The translations under genes were made by a program, and so were the position numbers. A stretch of DNA of 64,000 nt, taken from contig JAUIMM010000519.1 of assembly GCA_031769625.1 (NCBI GenBank), forward strand, positions 243,501-307,500, written 5' to 3'. Within the stretch, counting starts at the first letter, position 1. Every line of letters begins with the position of its first letter. A model generated the notes under the pieces. It made no database searches and had not been told where the DNA came from. It saw only the letters and a list, made by a program, of their open reading frames with translations. The DNA comes from Taudactylus pleione. Its lineage: Eukaryota; Chordata; Amphibia; Anura; Myobatrachidae. This document shows, one piece after another, positions 54,327 through 64,000 of this stretch.

Positions 54327-54593
54327 TCAGTTGTTTTCCCATTCGGGCATCCATTAATACTTAAAGCAGTTAAACCCATCTAACTAAGTGGTTGCCACCA
54401 TTAGGGCGCCAAAAAATGGAGTTTGCACACATTTCTTTTCGCACCTCAGGAGGCTGCAAGAAGAAATGTGTTTCCCCGCAGCTTTAGGCGTCCGAACGGA
54501 GCAACATTTGTACTGCTTCATCTGGCGCCTATTCGTATAAACACCCAGCGGAGGGGTCTAAAACAACTGAATTTCCCCTATAGTGCCTAATTC

Positions 54594-55075
54594 ATAGGTG
54601 GATACTAATGCAACAATGACTACATCTTATTGTGCAACTGGCTGCGTATTTATACTAATGTTGCAGCCGATGGGATTCATACAAAGACACCCACCAGCTG
54701 CGGGACTAATCCGCCGATGTGCGTAAAAAGACGCACCATCGTACACACATCAGTCACGCTATCGGACATTGCACCAGTCCTATGGAGGCACAGAATATCC
54801 GTCTAAGCATGGCCATCAAAATCAGTGCAACTGCGGAATAAGACGCAGTCACTGACCGCAAAAATGGCCGCGACAATCCTGCATCTAGCTATCTACCGCC
54901 TGTTACCATCTGGGAACGCTCACTGAAAATTGCCTCTCGCTGTGTCCAAATTCGTTCTTCATCCCCCGGCAATAGCCCTCGGGACACATGCGCAGTGAGA
55001 CTCGGACGCATCGTAGTCTAAAAACATTGGTCACTCGCATCCGATATGGACACTGCCCCCACCTATGAATCAGGC
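54594..55075. mobile_element. MITE with GCCTAATTCATAGGTGG ends
   Basis: The left end GCCTAATTCATAGGTGG faces the right end CCACCTATGAATCAGGC, a nearly perfect 17-bp inverted pair. No clear target duplication. The interior has many GCATC and GACGCA words and no gene. Confidence 0.7.
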
Positions 55076-56574
55076 AATACATACACATGTTTGGCCAGAA
55101 CGTAATGCCTAACAGGACACTGCATTTGCGGGCAGATGTGGTCACCATCTCATTGTATTCACGGTGCATCTTAACTGACACTTTTTGTTTTATAGATCCC
55201 AATTGATTGGATTAACAACCTTAAAGGCTGCACTTTGTGGCCAATCAGGGCTAAGATGCCTTTTTTTAAAGTACACTTATATAATGTTCTTTATAATTTA
55301 AAGATGAGCTGTTTCTCCTGTTATTTGCAACGTGGTTATAACAATTTATTTTTGGAATTTAAATCATCATCTTTAATAAATAAGTTTAAATACTTATAAA
55401 TAACAAACAATAAGAATAAAATAATGAGATTTGCACTCAGCATTTCAACTGATTGCCATTGTTATGTACAGCACACAAAAAATGATATTCTTTAATCAAA
55501 TTGCAGATTTAACTTACTGCAAAGTCATCACCTGATTGGAGCATTTATAAAAGTCACCATGGTGATTGCGGCGGGGAAGAGAATAGTGTATCAGTTCCAC
55601 TTACTGCAGCTTAGCTTCCAATGCACTCATCTGGCAGTTAGATTTTTGGCAGCCCCTACTGTATATACAGCTGCTTAGACATGGAGGGCACACGGCTTGC
55701 CCTGGCTGTATAATGCAGACAATAGGAACTGGCATATGCTGTTAGTTCCAGGCCAGTGGCGATGCTGCACTACCATCTGCTGGGGGTCAGGGCAGTTGTC
55801 AGGGTCGGCGTCTGTCCGGAACATAATAAATACCTTCTACAGGGGGTGCCCCCAGCAGTGCATAGCTACATGGACAATGCAGAAACCTGCTCCTTGCACT
55901 CAGGCAATGCAACGCTCTGTCGCAGCCTGCACAATGGAACACAAGAAAGGCCATATGCATCACAAAGGTCCCTTTCCACATTGAAAAGTTTAATGTCAGG
56001 TTGATAGCATGAACTGGGAGAAGAAAATAAAGCTCTCCTAACAATCCGAAAGGAAACAGCTGCCCCAACCTCTGCCTGCCCATTGAAAACAAATATGGCA
56101 AAATAGAGTATTCTGCACGGGACAGTTGATCATTTCAGTAGCTGGGCTTCAGTAGCTGGGCTTCAGTAGCTGGGCTTAAACAAGCAGCGTGCAGGTACAA
56201 AATGCAGCTCCTATTGTGTTAGTGTCACACCTGCCTAACAGTGATTATCAGCACACAATTTAATACAGTGCCAAAAAGTTACATTAGTAAGTCCAACCTT
56301 GGCCAAATTTCGTTTTTTATGTTGGGGGAATTTAATCTTGCAAAATAGACCCAAGTCAATATTACAGCTACATACAGATGTAGCATGTCTAGTGTGCCCT
56401 CGTCTATGACTGCAATGGGGAGAACGCCAGCCGTGTCTAGTCGCAGCCCGGCGAGAGCTGGACTATGCCGCGATGCGTGATGCTGTGCGCGCGCATCGTA
56501 ACAACGATGACGCCGGCTACATCTGTAACTATTATGTCAAAAGCGATTTTGCTAGTTAGTCGAGCCAGTGCTAA
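55076..56574. other. No recognised gene; three short direct repeats
   Basis: About 1.5 kb with no recognisable protein. At 56135-56178 TCAGTAGCTGGGCT is repeated three times in tandem. CAGTGGCGATGCTGC at about 55753 could be a hAT terminus, with no partner found. Confidence 0.35.
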
Positions 56575-57286
56575 GGGCCTGATTCAGAGAAGTCCGCTAA
56601 GCTGATATTTTTACGCAGCTGGCCAATGGCTTTTACAACAGCGAATGCGTCTAAGTCGCACGGCGCATACGTCCTGTTGCCACTGCGATGACGCTCGCAG
56701 AGAGGATTTAGATGCAGAGTGATCGATAGTTCGGGACCGTTTGTGGGCGGTTACAGGTATTAACGGAGGGGTGGTTAGAAAAACCCAGGCGTGTCGCAAA
56801 CGTTTTATAGGAGTGTCGGATCCAGCAACTGCGCCTTTGTGTGCAGCTTCACTGGTTCTGCTGTCTTAGGGGTCTATTTACTAAGTGTTAGGAGACAGAG
56901 TGAAAAGTGATAAGGTACCAGCCAATCAGCTCCCAACTGTCATCTCACAGGCTGTGTTTGAAAAATGACAGTTGGGAGCGGATTGGCTGGCACCTTATCA
57001 CTTTTCACTCTGTTTCCTAACACTGCTTAGCAAATAGACCCCTTAGTTCTGAGTAGCCATAGGGATACTTAGAAAGCCGATGATCGAATGATCAACGGCC
57101 GATGCTGCGTCTTTGTACGCATGTGCTGCAACATGTTACACAGGTCCTTGGAATTGCACAGCCACAGGTGGGGGTCTCAATACAGCTCCTGGGAGCTGCT
57201 ACATTTGTATATTTTCAGATAGCAGGTGCGTACACAGACACAGCAGCAGCAGCAGCGACATTAGCGTACAACTCTGTATGAGGCCC
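56575..57286. mobile_element. Harbinger-type MITE hosting a MITE B
   Basis: Left end GGGCCTGATTCAGAG and a worn right end ACTCTGTATGAGGCCC, flanked by TAA (56572-56574, 57287-57289). MITE B sits inside at 56869-57042. The right part includes a CAGCAGCAGCAGC run. Confidence 0.75.
56869..57042. mobile_element. MITE (B), complete copy
   Basis: Ends GGGGTCTATTTACTAAG and its complement, flanked by TTA (56866-56868, 57043-57045). It has long inner arms with GATAAGGTACCAGCCAATCA and its complement. 174 bp. Confidence 0.92.
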
Positions 57287-57870
57287 TAAGATATCTGGGG
57301 AAAGCTGCACTGTGATTGGACATAGAGCCCACTAAAAGGGAAGCAATTATAGTGTAATTATTATACTGCTTGGGCCACCATTAGGCAGCTGCCTAGGGCC
57401 GGGAATTGGGGGGGGGGGGCACACGCCACCCGCCCACAAGTGATCACTCTCCCTTTTGGGCTTCAGACTGCAAATACAAAAGAACTGTTCCCATTCCGCT
57501 ACAGCATGCCTAGCACTCATAGGAGACTGGTGTGTGATTATCAGCCCCAACTGATCCTAATATAGGGTTCATCTCCATTCCACTTTGACAATTTCTTGCT
57601 CATTAAGATTTATGGCCCCACTGAAGCGAATGTCGGCGTGACGCCCCGCCGCACTCTGCACATGATGCTTTCATAAAACAAGAAACATATATTTGGAATA
57701 TAAGGAGACAAAAGTGTGGAATAATGGTAAAGAAGGGAGGGTTGAATGCTGCTAATATTTCAGCATGTCATTGTTTGGGGGGGGGGGTGTAATTGGGGGT
57801 CATCCTACAGTGGGATTCCAGGGGGAGATATGGAAGAATGCTACAGGGGGATACTAGGAGAAAACATGGA
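57287..57870. other. No recognised feature
   Basis: It has a run of about 10 G at 57409 and another at 57777-57787. No gene or element limits. Confidence 0.35.
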
Positions 57871-58470
57871 GTATTGCTTCAGGATGTATTAAAGGAATTA
57901 TGGAATAATTATACAGGAGGGATTGCTGGGGGATGGAGTAATGTTATATCAGGGATTACTGGGGGGCATGGACTAAAGATACAGGAGGGATTACAGAAGG
58001 GGATGGAATAATGTTATATCAGGGATTACTGGGGGGCATGGTATAAAGATACAGGAGGGATTACAGAAGAGGATGGAATAATGTTATATCAGGGATTGCT
58101 GGAGGACATGGTATAAAGATACAGGAGGGATTACAGAAGAGTATGGAATAATGTTATATCAGGGATTGCTGGAGGGCATGGACTAAAGATACAGGAGGGA
58201 TTACAGAAGGGGATGGAATAATGTTATATCAGGGATTACTGGAGGATATGGTATAAAGATACAGGAGGGATTACAGAAGAGGATGGAATAATGTTATATC
58301 AGGGATTGCTGGAGGACATGGTATAAAGATACAGGAGGGATTACAGAAGAGGATGGAATAATGTTATATCAGGGATTGCTGGAGGGCATAGACTAAAGAT
58401 ACAGGAGGGATTACAGAAGGGGATGGAATAATGTTATATCAGGGATTACTGGAGGACATGGAATAATACC
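57871..58470 (+). repeat. 70-bp tandem array
   Basis: Eight phased copies (ATGTTATATC at 57941, 58011, 58081, 58151, 58221, 58291, 58361 and 58431) plus partial units. The unit has ATGTTATATCAGGGATTACT, ATGGTATAAAGATACAGGAG and GATTACAGAAGAGGATGGAA. It probably grew from the related degenerate sequence at 57800-57940. Confidence 0.93.
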
Positions 58471-59034
58471 TCAGGAGATATTATCAGTCACCAGGCATTA
58501 CATTGATTGCCTAACTATAGAGAGCAACAAACTTCAGCTTCTGGCATCATGACTCTGGTATGATTATATTTTCTGCTTTAAAGGTAATTAGTAATAATAA
58601 TCTATTCTTATTCTGCAATGTGCTTGGTAGTGTCTCATGGTTAATGATTTCTTGTTTTTGTCACTGCTGAAATGCAGCAGCATTATGACATGGTTGGTGA
58701 AATAATGCTAAAGAAGAGATTATGGGGGCTGGAATCAGGGCCGGATTATAGACGGGGTGGACGGGGCGGTCGTCCTACACCTTGGGGGCCACTACACTGC
58801 CGGAAATGTTGTCGGAACCTGGTCACTCTGGACTCTCCCTGACCAGCTCCCGGCAGCATCACTGACACTCACACAACACAGAGCACACTCACTGAGCGAT
58901 CCAACCGTGGCTGATGACTATGGAAGCCCCGCCTCACAATGACATAATTCCACAATTTGCGGGTCTATGGGTAGGGGCATGGCCAGTGGTGGAACTAGAG
59001 AGTGGTGGGCCCAGGTGCAAGAATGCTTTGGGCC

Positions 59035-59300
59035 CCCCTATGCAGTGCCCCCAGTAGTGGTCCCCCTATGCAGTGTCCCCAGGAGTGCCCCTTATAGAGT
59101 GCACTCAGTAGTGCCCCATATACAGTGCTCCCAGTAGTGGTCCCCTTATGCAGTGCCCCCAGTAGTGGTCCCCCCTATGCAGTGCTCCCAGTATTGCCCC
59201 TTACACAGTGCTCCATATATAGTGCCCCCAGTAGTGGTTCTCCCATGCAGTGCCCCCAGTAGTGCCCCTTATACAATATGCAGTGCCCCCAGTAGTGCCC
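59035..59300. repeat. CAGTGCCCCCAGTAGTG minisatellite
   Basis: Irregular units of 20-30 bp, the same type as 16800-18050. It is followed, as there, by CACACACA and ACTTACCTGAA. Confidence 0.8.
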
Positions 59301-59875
59301 CTACATATTTAAGACAAACACACACACACATAAAAAAAAAAAAACACTTACCTGAATCTCCACTCCTGCACCCGCCACCATCAGCTCCTCTGTCCTCCCG
59401 CTCTGCACGATGGGAGCGACGTCATGACGTCTCTCCCATCACCCACTGCAGGAGCCGGAAGGCGGAGCTCATGAGTAAGTTCCAGCCGGCTCCCTCCATG
59501 GACGCAGCAGCCAATGAGAGTCTGTCTGACTGTCATTGGCTGCTATAACAAACACACCGCCGCCTTTGTGCAGTGGCGCTGTTGGATGCAGGCGGCTATG
59601 AGCCCCTGCACCACAGCGGACCCCGCACACACACACACAGTAGTTTAAAAGACTTGGCATATACTAGGTCACCTAAGTTTCCACTCCCCCTTGTGCTTGG
59701 CTCCACCCCCTCTCTGGAAATCCCTTCCTACAAATCCTGCATTTGCCCCTGCGAGTACAGCATTTAGCTGTCTCCGCTGCGGTCCTGCTCGGCAGCCCAG
59801 CTGATCCCTTCCCTCAGTTCAGCGGCTGCTTAGGAGCTTCAGTACAGTCACAGTCTCATGAGTATATAACATCAA

Positions 59876-60052
59876 GGGGTCTATTTACTAAGCAGTGTTA
59901 GGAGACAGAGGGAAAAGTGATAAGGTGCCAGCCAATCAGCTCCCAACTGTCATTTTTCAAACACAGCCTGTGAGATGGCAGTTGGGAGCTGATTGGCTGG
60001 TACCATATCACTATTCACTCTGTCTCCTAACACTGCTTAGTAACTAGACCCC
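59876..60052. mobile_element. MITE (B), complete copy
   Basis: Ends GGGGTCTATTTACTAAG and its complement, flanked by CAA (59873-59875, 60053-60055). Inner arms carry GCCAGCCAATCAGCTCC and its complement. Confidence 0.92.
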
Positions 60053-60214
60053 CAAATCTTGCGAGACTGTGACTGGTCAGACCAGAGCCCAGAGTAATTT
60101 TACTCAGACAGCTACCCGGCCTCCAGTTTCCCCAGGACATGGTGGTGTGGTAACGTGGCCGTCAGCTGTGGGCCTGACAAGCAGGTAAGTCTGTGTATGT
60201 GTGTGTACTGTATA

Positions 60215-60334
60215 TACAGTATTATATATATATATATATTATTTTTTTTTAGAGGACTTGATATACCACTTCATTATATTTGCTTTGAAATGTAAGATAC
60301 TACTGAAATATCAAGCGAAAAAAATAAATTATAA

Positions 60335-60385
<51 letters not shown>
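60215..60385. repeat. (TA)n microsatellites
   Basis: ATATATAT runs at about 60221-60240 and 60335-60385, with T-rich sequence between. Confidence 0.85.
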
Positions 60386-60465
60386 ATCAACCTTAATAAT
60401 TTTATTAACAGGGGTCCCCACACGTTTGTTACCCAGGGTCCCCCACAGACCTTAATCCGGCCCTG

Positions 60466-61984
60466 TATTTAGACATGCAAAAGTGAATAAACTTAGCGTT
60501 GTTTTTTTTGTATCTGACTAGTCACACAAAATCTGTCTCTACCGCTCACTACTGTTAAAGTCATTTTGTAAATCTCTGTGCTGGAACCCATTCAATTTCA
60601 ATTGCCAAGAAATGAGGCCATATCCAATCTAAAATGGTTTTAATCCTTCTGTAAAACACTGAGCAGCAGACTAATCACTCTCCCTGCTCCAGCGACTGGC
60701 AGAAGCCTTCTGAAAATAGGGATTCTTCTCCCAATTTCTTTGGATATCAGCTTTTCAAATGAGCAGAAAATGACTTGGGTCATCGTACTGGAAAGGCCCC
60801 AGGCTAGTTTTCTGCCAGTAAATTGATATGAAATTCTGGATCCTTCAAAGCACGAAAAATCTTTCCAGTTACGGAAATAAAACATCACAAATTCCATGCT
60901 ATTCTGTGCAGACATTTTATAATTTATTTAGACATATATTTTTTTATTATGTATTTAAGAACGTTAATTAATTATATGAAAGAGCAGAATGCATACTATT
61001 TGTAATACAGTGATGTCATAGTTTATATTGTTTTATAGTGACATCAGGGATGGGCAATGTATGAATCTTCTGCAGTTGTTGGAGGAGATATTCATTTTGT
61101 ACATCTCCATTGTTCTGGGTGGTGCTCAGGGTCAGACTGCCCCCAGGGGTAGAGGGGAAGTCCCCAGTGGGCTGCCTGAGGGCCACACCCCCTCCTCTAA
61201 TGTCAGGTTCCAGTCCAACACAGGTGGTGCACTACCTTAACCCAGATATCTATGGTGTTTTGTTAACACACTGGTAATCCCTAGATTTCTGCATTGTGGT
61301 TATAGATGGTACAGTCAAAGTAGCCGGGGGTGCAACTGCTACAGGGGCCCGCAGCTGGCAGGGCATCTTCCGTGTCAGAGTCACCAGAACAGAAATGGAC
61401 AGAGCAACCCAACATGTGCAGAGCCCCATGGCAGATATTAATTTCTTTCTCAAGCTCTGCCTCCATGCCACATTTAATTCTACCCAATTTTTATTATCAT
61501 TGCCAGGCACTGACACCATGTTGAACTTTTGTACAATTTCCATTGGGCTTGGGGAGAAGGAGAATCCAATTCAATGCAGAACGTCACACCACACCTACTG
61601 GTATAGAAAGTTTTCCCTTGCACTTCATAGAGGTGTGAAGGAAAACTTGCCATGTGGGCATTACCGTTTATGGTTGATATGTGCACATCCAGGCATTGCA
61701 GGGAGATGACTGGTGGCACATCACGCCCAATTGAATTGGCCCCATGACGTTAAAGAGGGGAAGGCTGAGCCCCAAAAAATATGCTAATTATTGCACCTAC
61801 GCCACCCATTCCCTAGTTCTGCCACTGATTGGAGTTCCAAGTGTTTGGAACACCAACAACCAAAGATATAGCTCTTTGCATCTGTGCACTGCAAGGTAGA
61901 GACTTCCTTCTGCCTGGTACTAGCGCAACTCCCATCTGCTCTTAGGTGTTTTAAGTAAGCACAGGTAGAAGATCGACTAGGAGT
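60466..61984. other. Unassigned, with hAT terminal fragments
   Basis: At about 61128 CAGGGTCAGACTGCCCCC and at about 61812-61828 TAGTTCTGCCACTG look like hAT termini (the latter the complement of CAGTGGCAGAACTA), and 61330-61360 has the GGGTGCAACTGCTACAGG core common in such elements. I could not pair the ends. A 91-codon minus-strand frame (60640-60915) is non-repetitive but unrecognised. Confidence 0.4.
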
Positions 61985-62295
61985 AGTTCAACTGTCAATA
62001 GGTCGACACCTGTTGGTTGACATATAATATGTCGACAGAGACAAAAGGTCTACATGGTTAAAATGTCAACAGGTTCAAATGGTCGACACACTAATGGTCG
62101 ACATATATTTTATGGTTATTCAACATTTTAGGGTAAGGGTTAGGCACTTGGGGGAGGGTTAGGCTGCTGGAGGGGACGGTTAGAATTAGGCACTTGGGGA
62201 AGTGTTAGGCTACAGTTAGCTTTAGGCACTAGGGGGAGGCACTAGAGACCTATTGTGTGTTGACCATTTGGTGTCGACCTATTGACTGTCGAACT
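61985..62295. mobile_element. MITE with GTCGAC ends and TTAGGCACT core
   Basis: The left end AGTTCAACTGTCAATAGG...GTCGACACC and the complement of the right end match over 26 bp with two differences (61985-62010, 62270-62295). Several GTCGAC words lie next to the left end. The core has GGGTAAGGGTTAGGCACTTG and GGGGGAGG, like the cores of 4983-5402 and 25588-25897 despite different ends. Confidence 0.75.
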
Positions 62296-62386
62296 TTATA
62301 TTGTTTATCTTTTATACCACACCCAGATTGCTGTGTACATATTAGGGGACACTATTATGATAAGTCCTTGATAAAGTGACTGATTA

Positions 62387-63087
62387 GCGGGAGATGTACT
62401 AAGCCTTGGGGAGAGATAAAGTGGATGGAGATAAAGGGCCTGATTCAGGTTGGATCGCAAGTCTGCGTTCGCACGCAGCCAGCCGGTGTTTGCATTCTGA
62501 GCATGCGTATAAGACTCCTGCCCGAACCGCCCACTGCGATCGGGAAGCGATCACAGTGAGTCCTCACACAGTGATTGACAGGAAGTGACCGTTTGAGGGT
62601 GGTGACAGGGGGTGGTCAGAGAAACGCAGGCGTGCCTGGGCGTTTAAACGCCGTTACGGGGGCGTGCATAATTAAGCCCCTGCGATAGCATACGCTGGCA
62701 GAAGTCTAGATGGCGACAGGAAGTTTAGCAGTTTGTGCGGAAGGGTCAAGTCAACCACGACTGTGTGGATGGTTCCGATGTTACAGATGTTTTCGCTGAC
62801 TTACGGATGTATGTCATGGGAAGTGGGCGGCTTTATACAATGGTGGGCGTCTTGGTATAGAGCTGCGGTTGCAAACGCGATTGCATTCATTAGCATATTT
62901 TCGCAGTGAGCGGGGGCGTGCGAATGCAACCTTGCAAACCAACCTGAATCAGGCCCAAAGTACCATCCAATCAGCTACTAATTGTCATTTTACAGGCTAT
63001 GTTTTAAAAATAACAGTAAGGAGCTGATTGGTTGGTACTTTATCTCTCTCCACTTTATCTCTCTCCAAGGCTTAGTACATCTCCCCC
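62387..63087. mobile_element. MITE (A), split by a Harbinger MITE
   Basis: It begins GCGGGAGATGTACTAAGCC and ends with the complement ...GGCTTAGTACATCTCCCCC, flanked by TTA and TGA. Inner arms have GTACCATCCAATCAGC and GCTGATTGGTTGGTAC. The insertion 62436-62956 lies in its left arm. Relative of 6814-7303. Confidence 0.8.
62436..62956. mobile_element. Harbinger-type MITE, complete
   Basis: Ends GGGCCTGATTCAGGTTGG and CAACCTGAATCAGGCCC, flanked by AAA (62433-62435, 62957-62959). It is the intact reference for the damaged copies at 38225-38615 and 51820-52966. Confidence 0.9.
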
Positions 63088-63268
63088 TGAATGTGTTAGC
63101 ACTATATTAGGGATGTTAGGGACCCATCTGATGGGGTTCACTTTCACATGGTGGATGGACTGTCAGTGTTCTTAGTGCTTAGAGTGTGCACAAGCATCTT
63201 CTTCTTTTTCCCCACATGGCACTGCAAGTCACAGCATGGTAGCACCTCTCGTTATGTTTTAAATTATG

Positions 63269-63434
63269 GGAGTAGATTTACTAAAGCTTCTTAAAATGAA
63301 AAGTGTAGGTGTTGCCCAGCTCAGATTGTAGCTATCATAATTTTTATATTGCATCCCATAAAATGATAGACACAATCTGATCGGTTGTTATGGGCAACAC
63401 TTTTCATTTTTAGAAGTTTTAGTAAATCTACCCC
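63269..63434. mobile_element. Small MITE
   Basis: The left end GGAGTAGATTTACTAAAGC and right end AGTAAATCTACCCC are inverted, flanked by ATG (63266-63268, 63435-63437). Inner arms AAAATGAAAAGTGT / ACACTTTTCATTTT and GTTGCCCA / TGGGCAAC pair. Confidence 0.82.
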
Positions 63435-64000
63435 ATGGTGTGTGGTCCTGCCCCTCCCCATTTTCACTTATCATTGCATCTATTGCAAAGAAACCTAGAT
63501 GTGCCTAACCCCTTCCTCTACAGTACTCCTGCTGTGCCATTGACATAGCCACATTTTTTAACTATTTACAATGAAATGGTCAAATTTGGTGACATCAGAT
63601 AGATGACATAGAAGGGGCAAGAAATCTCTCTACCTTGCAGAAAATGCATCAATGCTTCAGTTCTGTTAATTAAAATGCAGTCTGCATTCCCGCAAAATAT
63701 GACTTCTAGGTATAAAAGTCCCAGTCAAGTATTAGGAAACCCTACAGCGTTACACACTTATACCTACAATGTGCATATACTGCCCCTAGTGGGAAATATA
63801 AATATTGACCAAAAAGATGTCAATGCTTACAGGCATTCAAAAGATTTTCAAAATCACCATTTAGCATTTCACATTTATTAATTGCCTGTTAAATAAATTA
63901 CGAGTATTTATCATACATCAAACCTCAGACTAAGCAAGTCTAAGAGAGATAGCTGCACTACTGCTACCATAATTATTTTCCCCCTTTTTGCATATATTGT
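63435..64000. other. No recognised feature
   Basis: AT-rich sequence to the end of the window with no gene, array or terminal repeat recognised. Confidence 0.35.

Larger units (their letters stand above)
58736..60465. mobile_element. hAT-type element, chimeric
   Basis: It starts CAGGGCCGGATTATAG and ends TTAATCCGGCCCTG, a matched terminal pair of hAT type. Flanking 8-mers differ (GCTGGAAT, TATTTAGA), so the ends may come from two copies. Inside are a second element starting CAGTGGTGGAACTAG at 58984 with an AGTGCCCCC minisatellite, and a complete MITE B. Confidence 0.5.

Overview
This window is eukaryotic, intron-capable and almost entirely made of transposable elements. I found no host gene, rRNA or tRNA. 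The mix is a DIRS-type tyrosine-recombinase retrotransposon with a methyltransferase-like domain, PIF/Harbinger, several hAT families, a Tc1/mariner element, solo LTRs, hundreds-of-bp MITEs and long internal minisatellites. It fits a large vertebrate genome, most likely an amphibian and probably a frog. That is an inference from the repeat content, not from any gene.

Layout. 1-4751: right-hand part of a decayed DIRS-like retrotransposon (gag, RT-RNase H-methyltransferase-like, tyrosine recombinase, then complementary terminal repeats). 4983-8621: a run of MITEs and non-autonomous hAT elements, two of them inserted side by side in one target and one nested inside a MITE. 9408-16787: a PIF/Harbinger element with a minus-strand Myb/SANT-like gene (four exons can be traced), a 65-bp tandem array, and a plus-strand HARBI1-like transposase exon. 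A 2.2-kb hAT deletion derivative has landed in the last Myb exon, and the 3' half of the transposase has been replaced by an antisense exon of a second Myb-like gene. 16788-18670: hAT-type elements full of an AGTGCCCC minisatellite, one inserted inside another. 18893-22466: an element carrying about 50 copies of a 63-bp unit with higher-order duplication. 22554-29426: MITEs, a solo LTR and a 1.5-kb minisatellite. 29519-34750: a large foldback (palindromic) element broken up by a Tc1/mariner copy, a Harbinger MITE and another insertion. 36082-43708: scattered MITEs and a second solo LTR. 44112-51465: a complete, apparently intact autonomous hAT transposon with perfect 8-bp target duplications, an uninterrupted 1038-aa BED/hAT transposase and about 19 copies of a 160-bp repeat upstream of the start codon. 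51466-64000: more Harbinger and hAT MITEs, a 70-bp tandem array and several nested insertions.

How the parts relate. The hAT at 44112-51465 is the evident parent of the derivative at 10804-13042: same ends, same leader, same C-terminal coding fragment. The Harbinger element shares its terminal motif (GGGCCTGATTCAG) with at least ten MITEs here, each flanked by a 3-bp target duplication. A recurring theme is a non-autonomous element with its own internal minisatellite. The candidate most worth following is the intact hAT with its amplified 160-bp leader repeats, followed by the foldback element and the composite Harbinger element.

Limits: boundaries come from terminal repeats and target duplications read by eye. 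Superfamily names rest on motifs and target-duplication length; no database search was possible.
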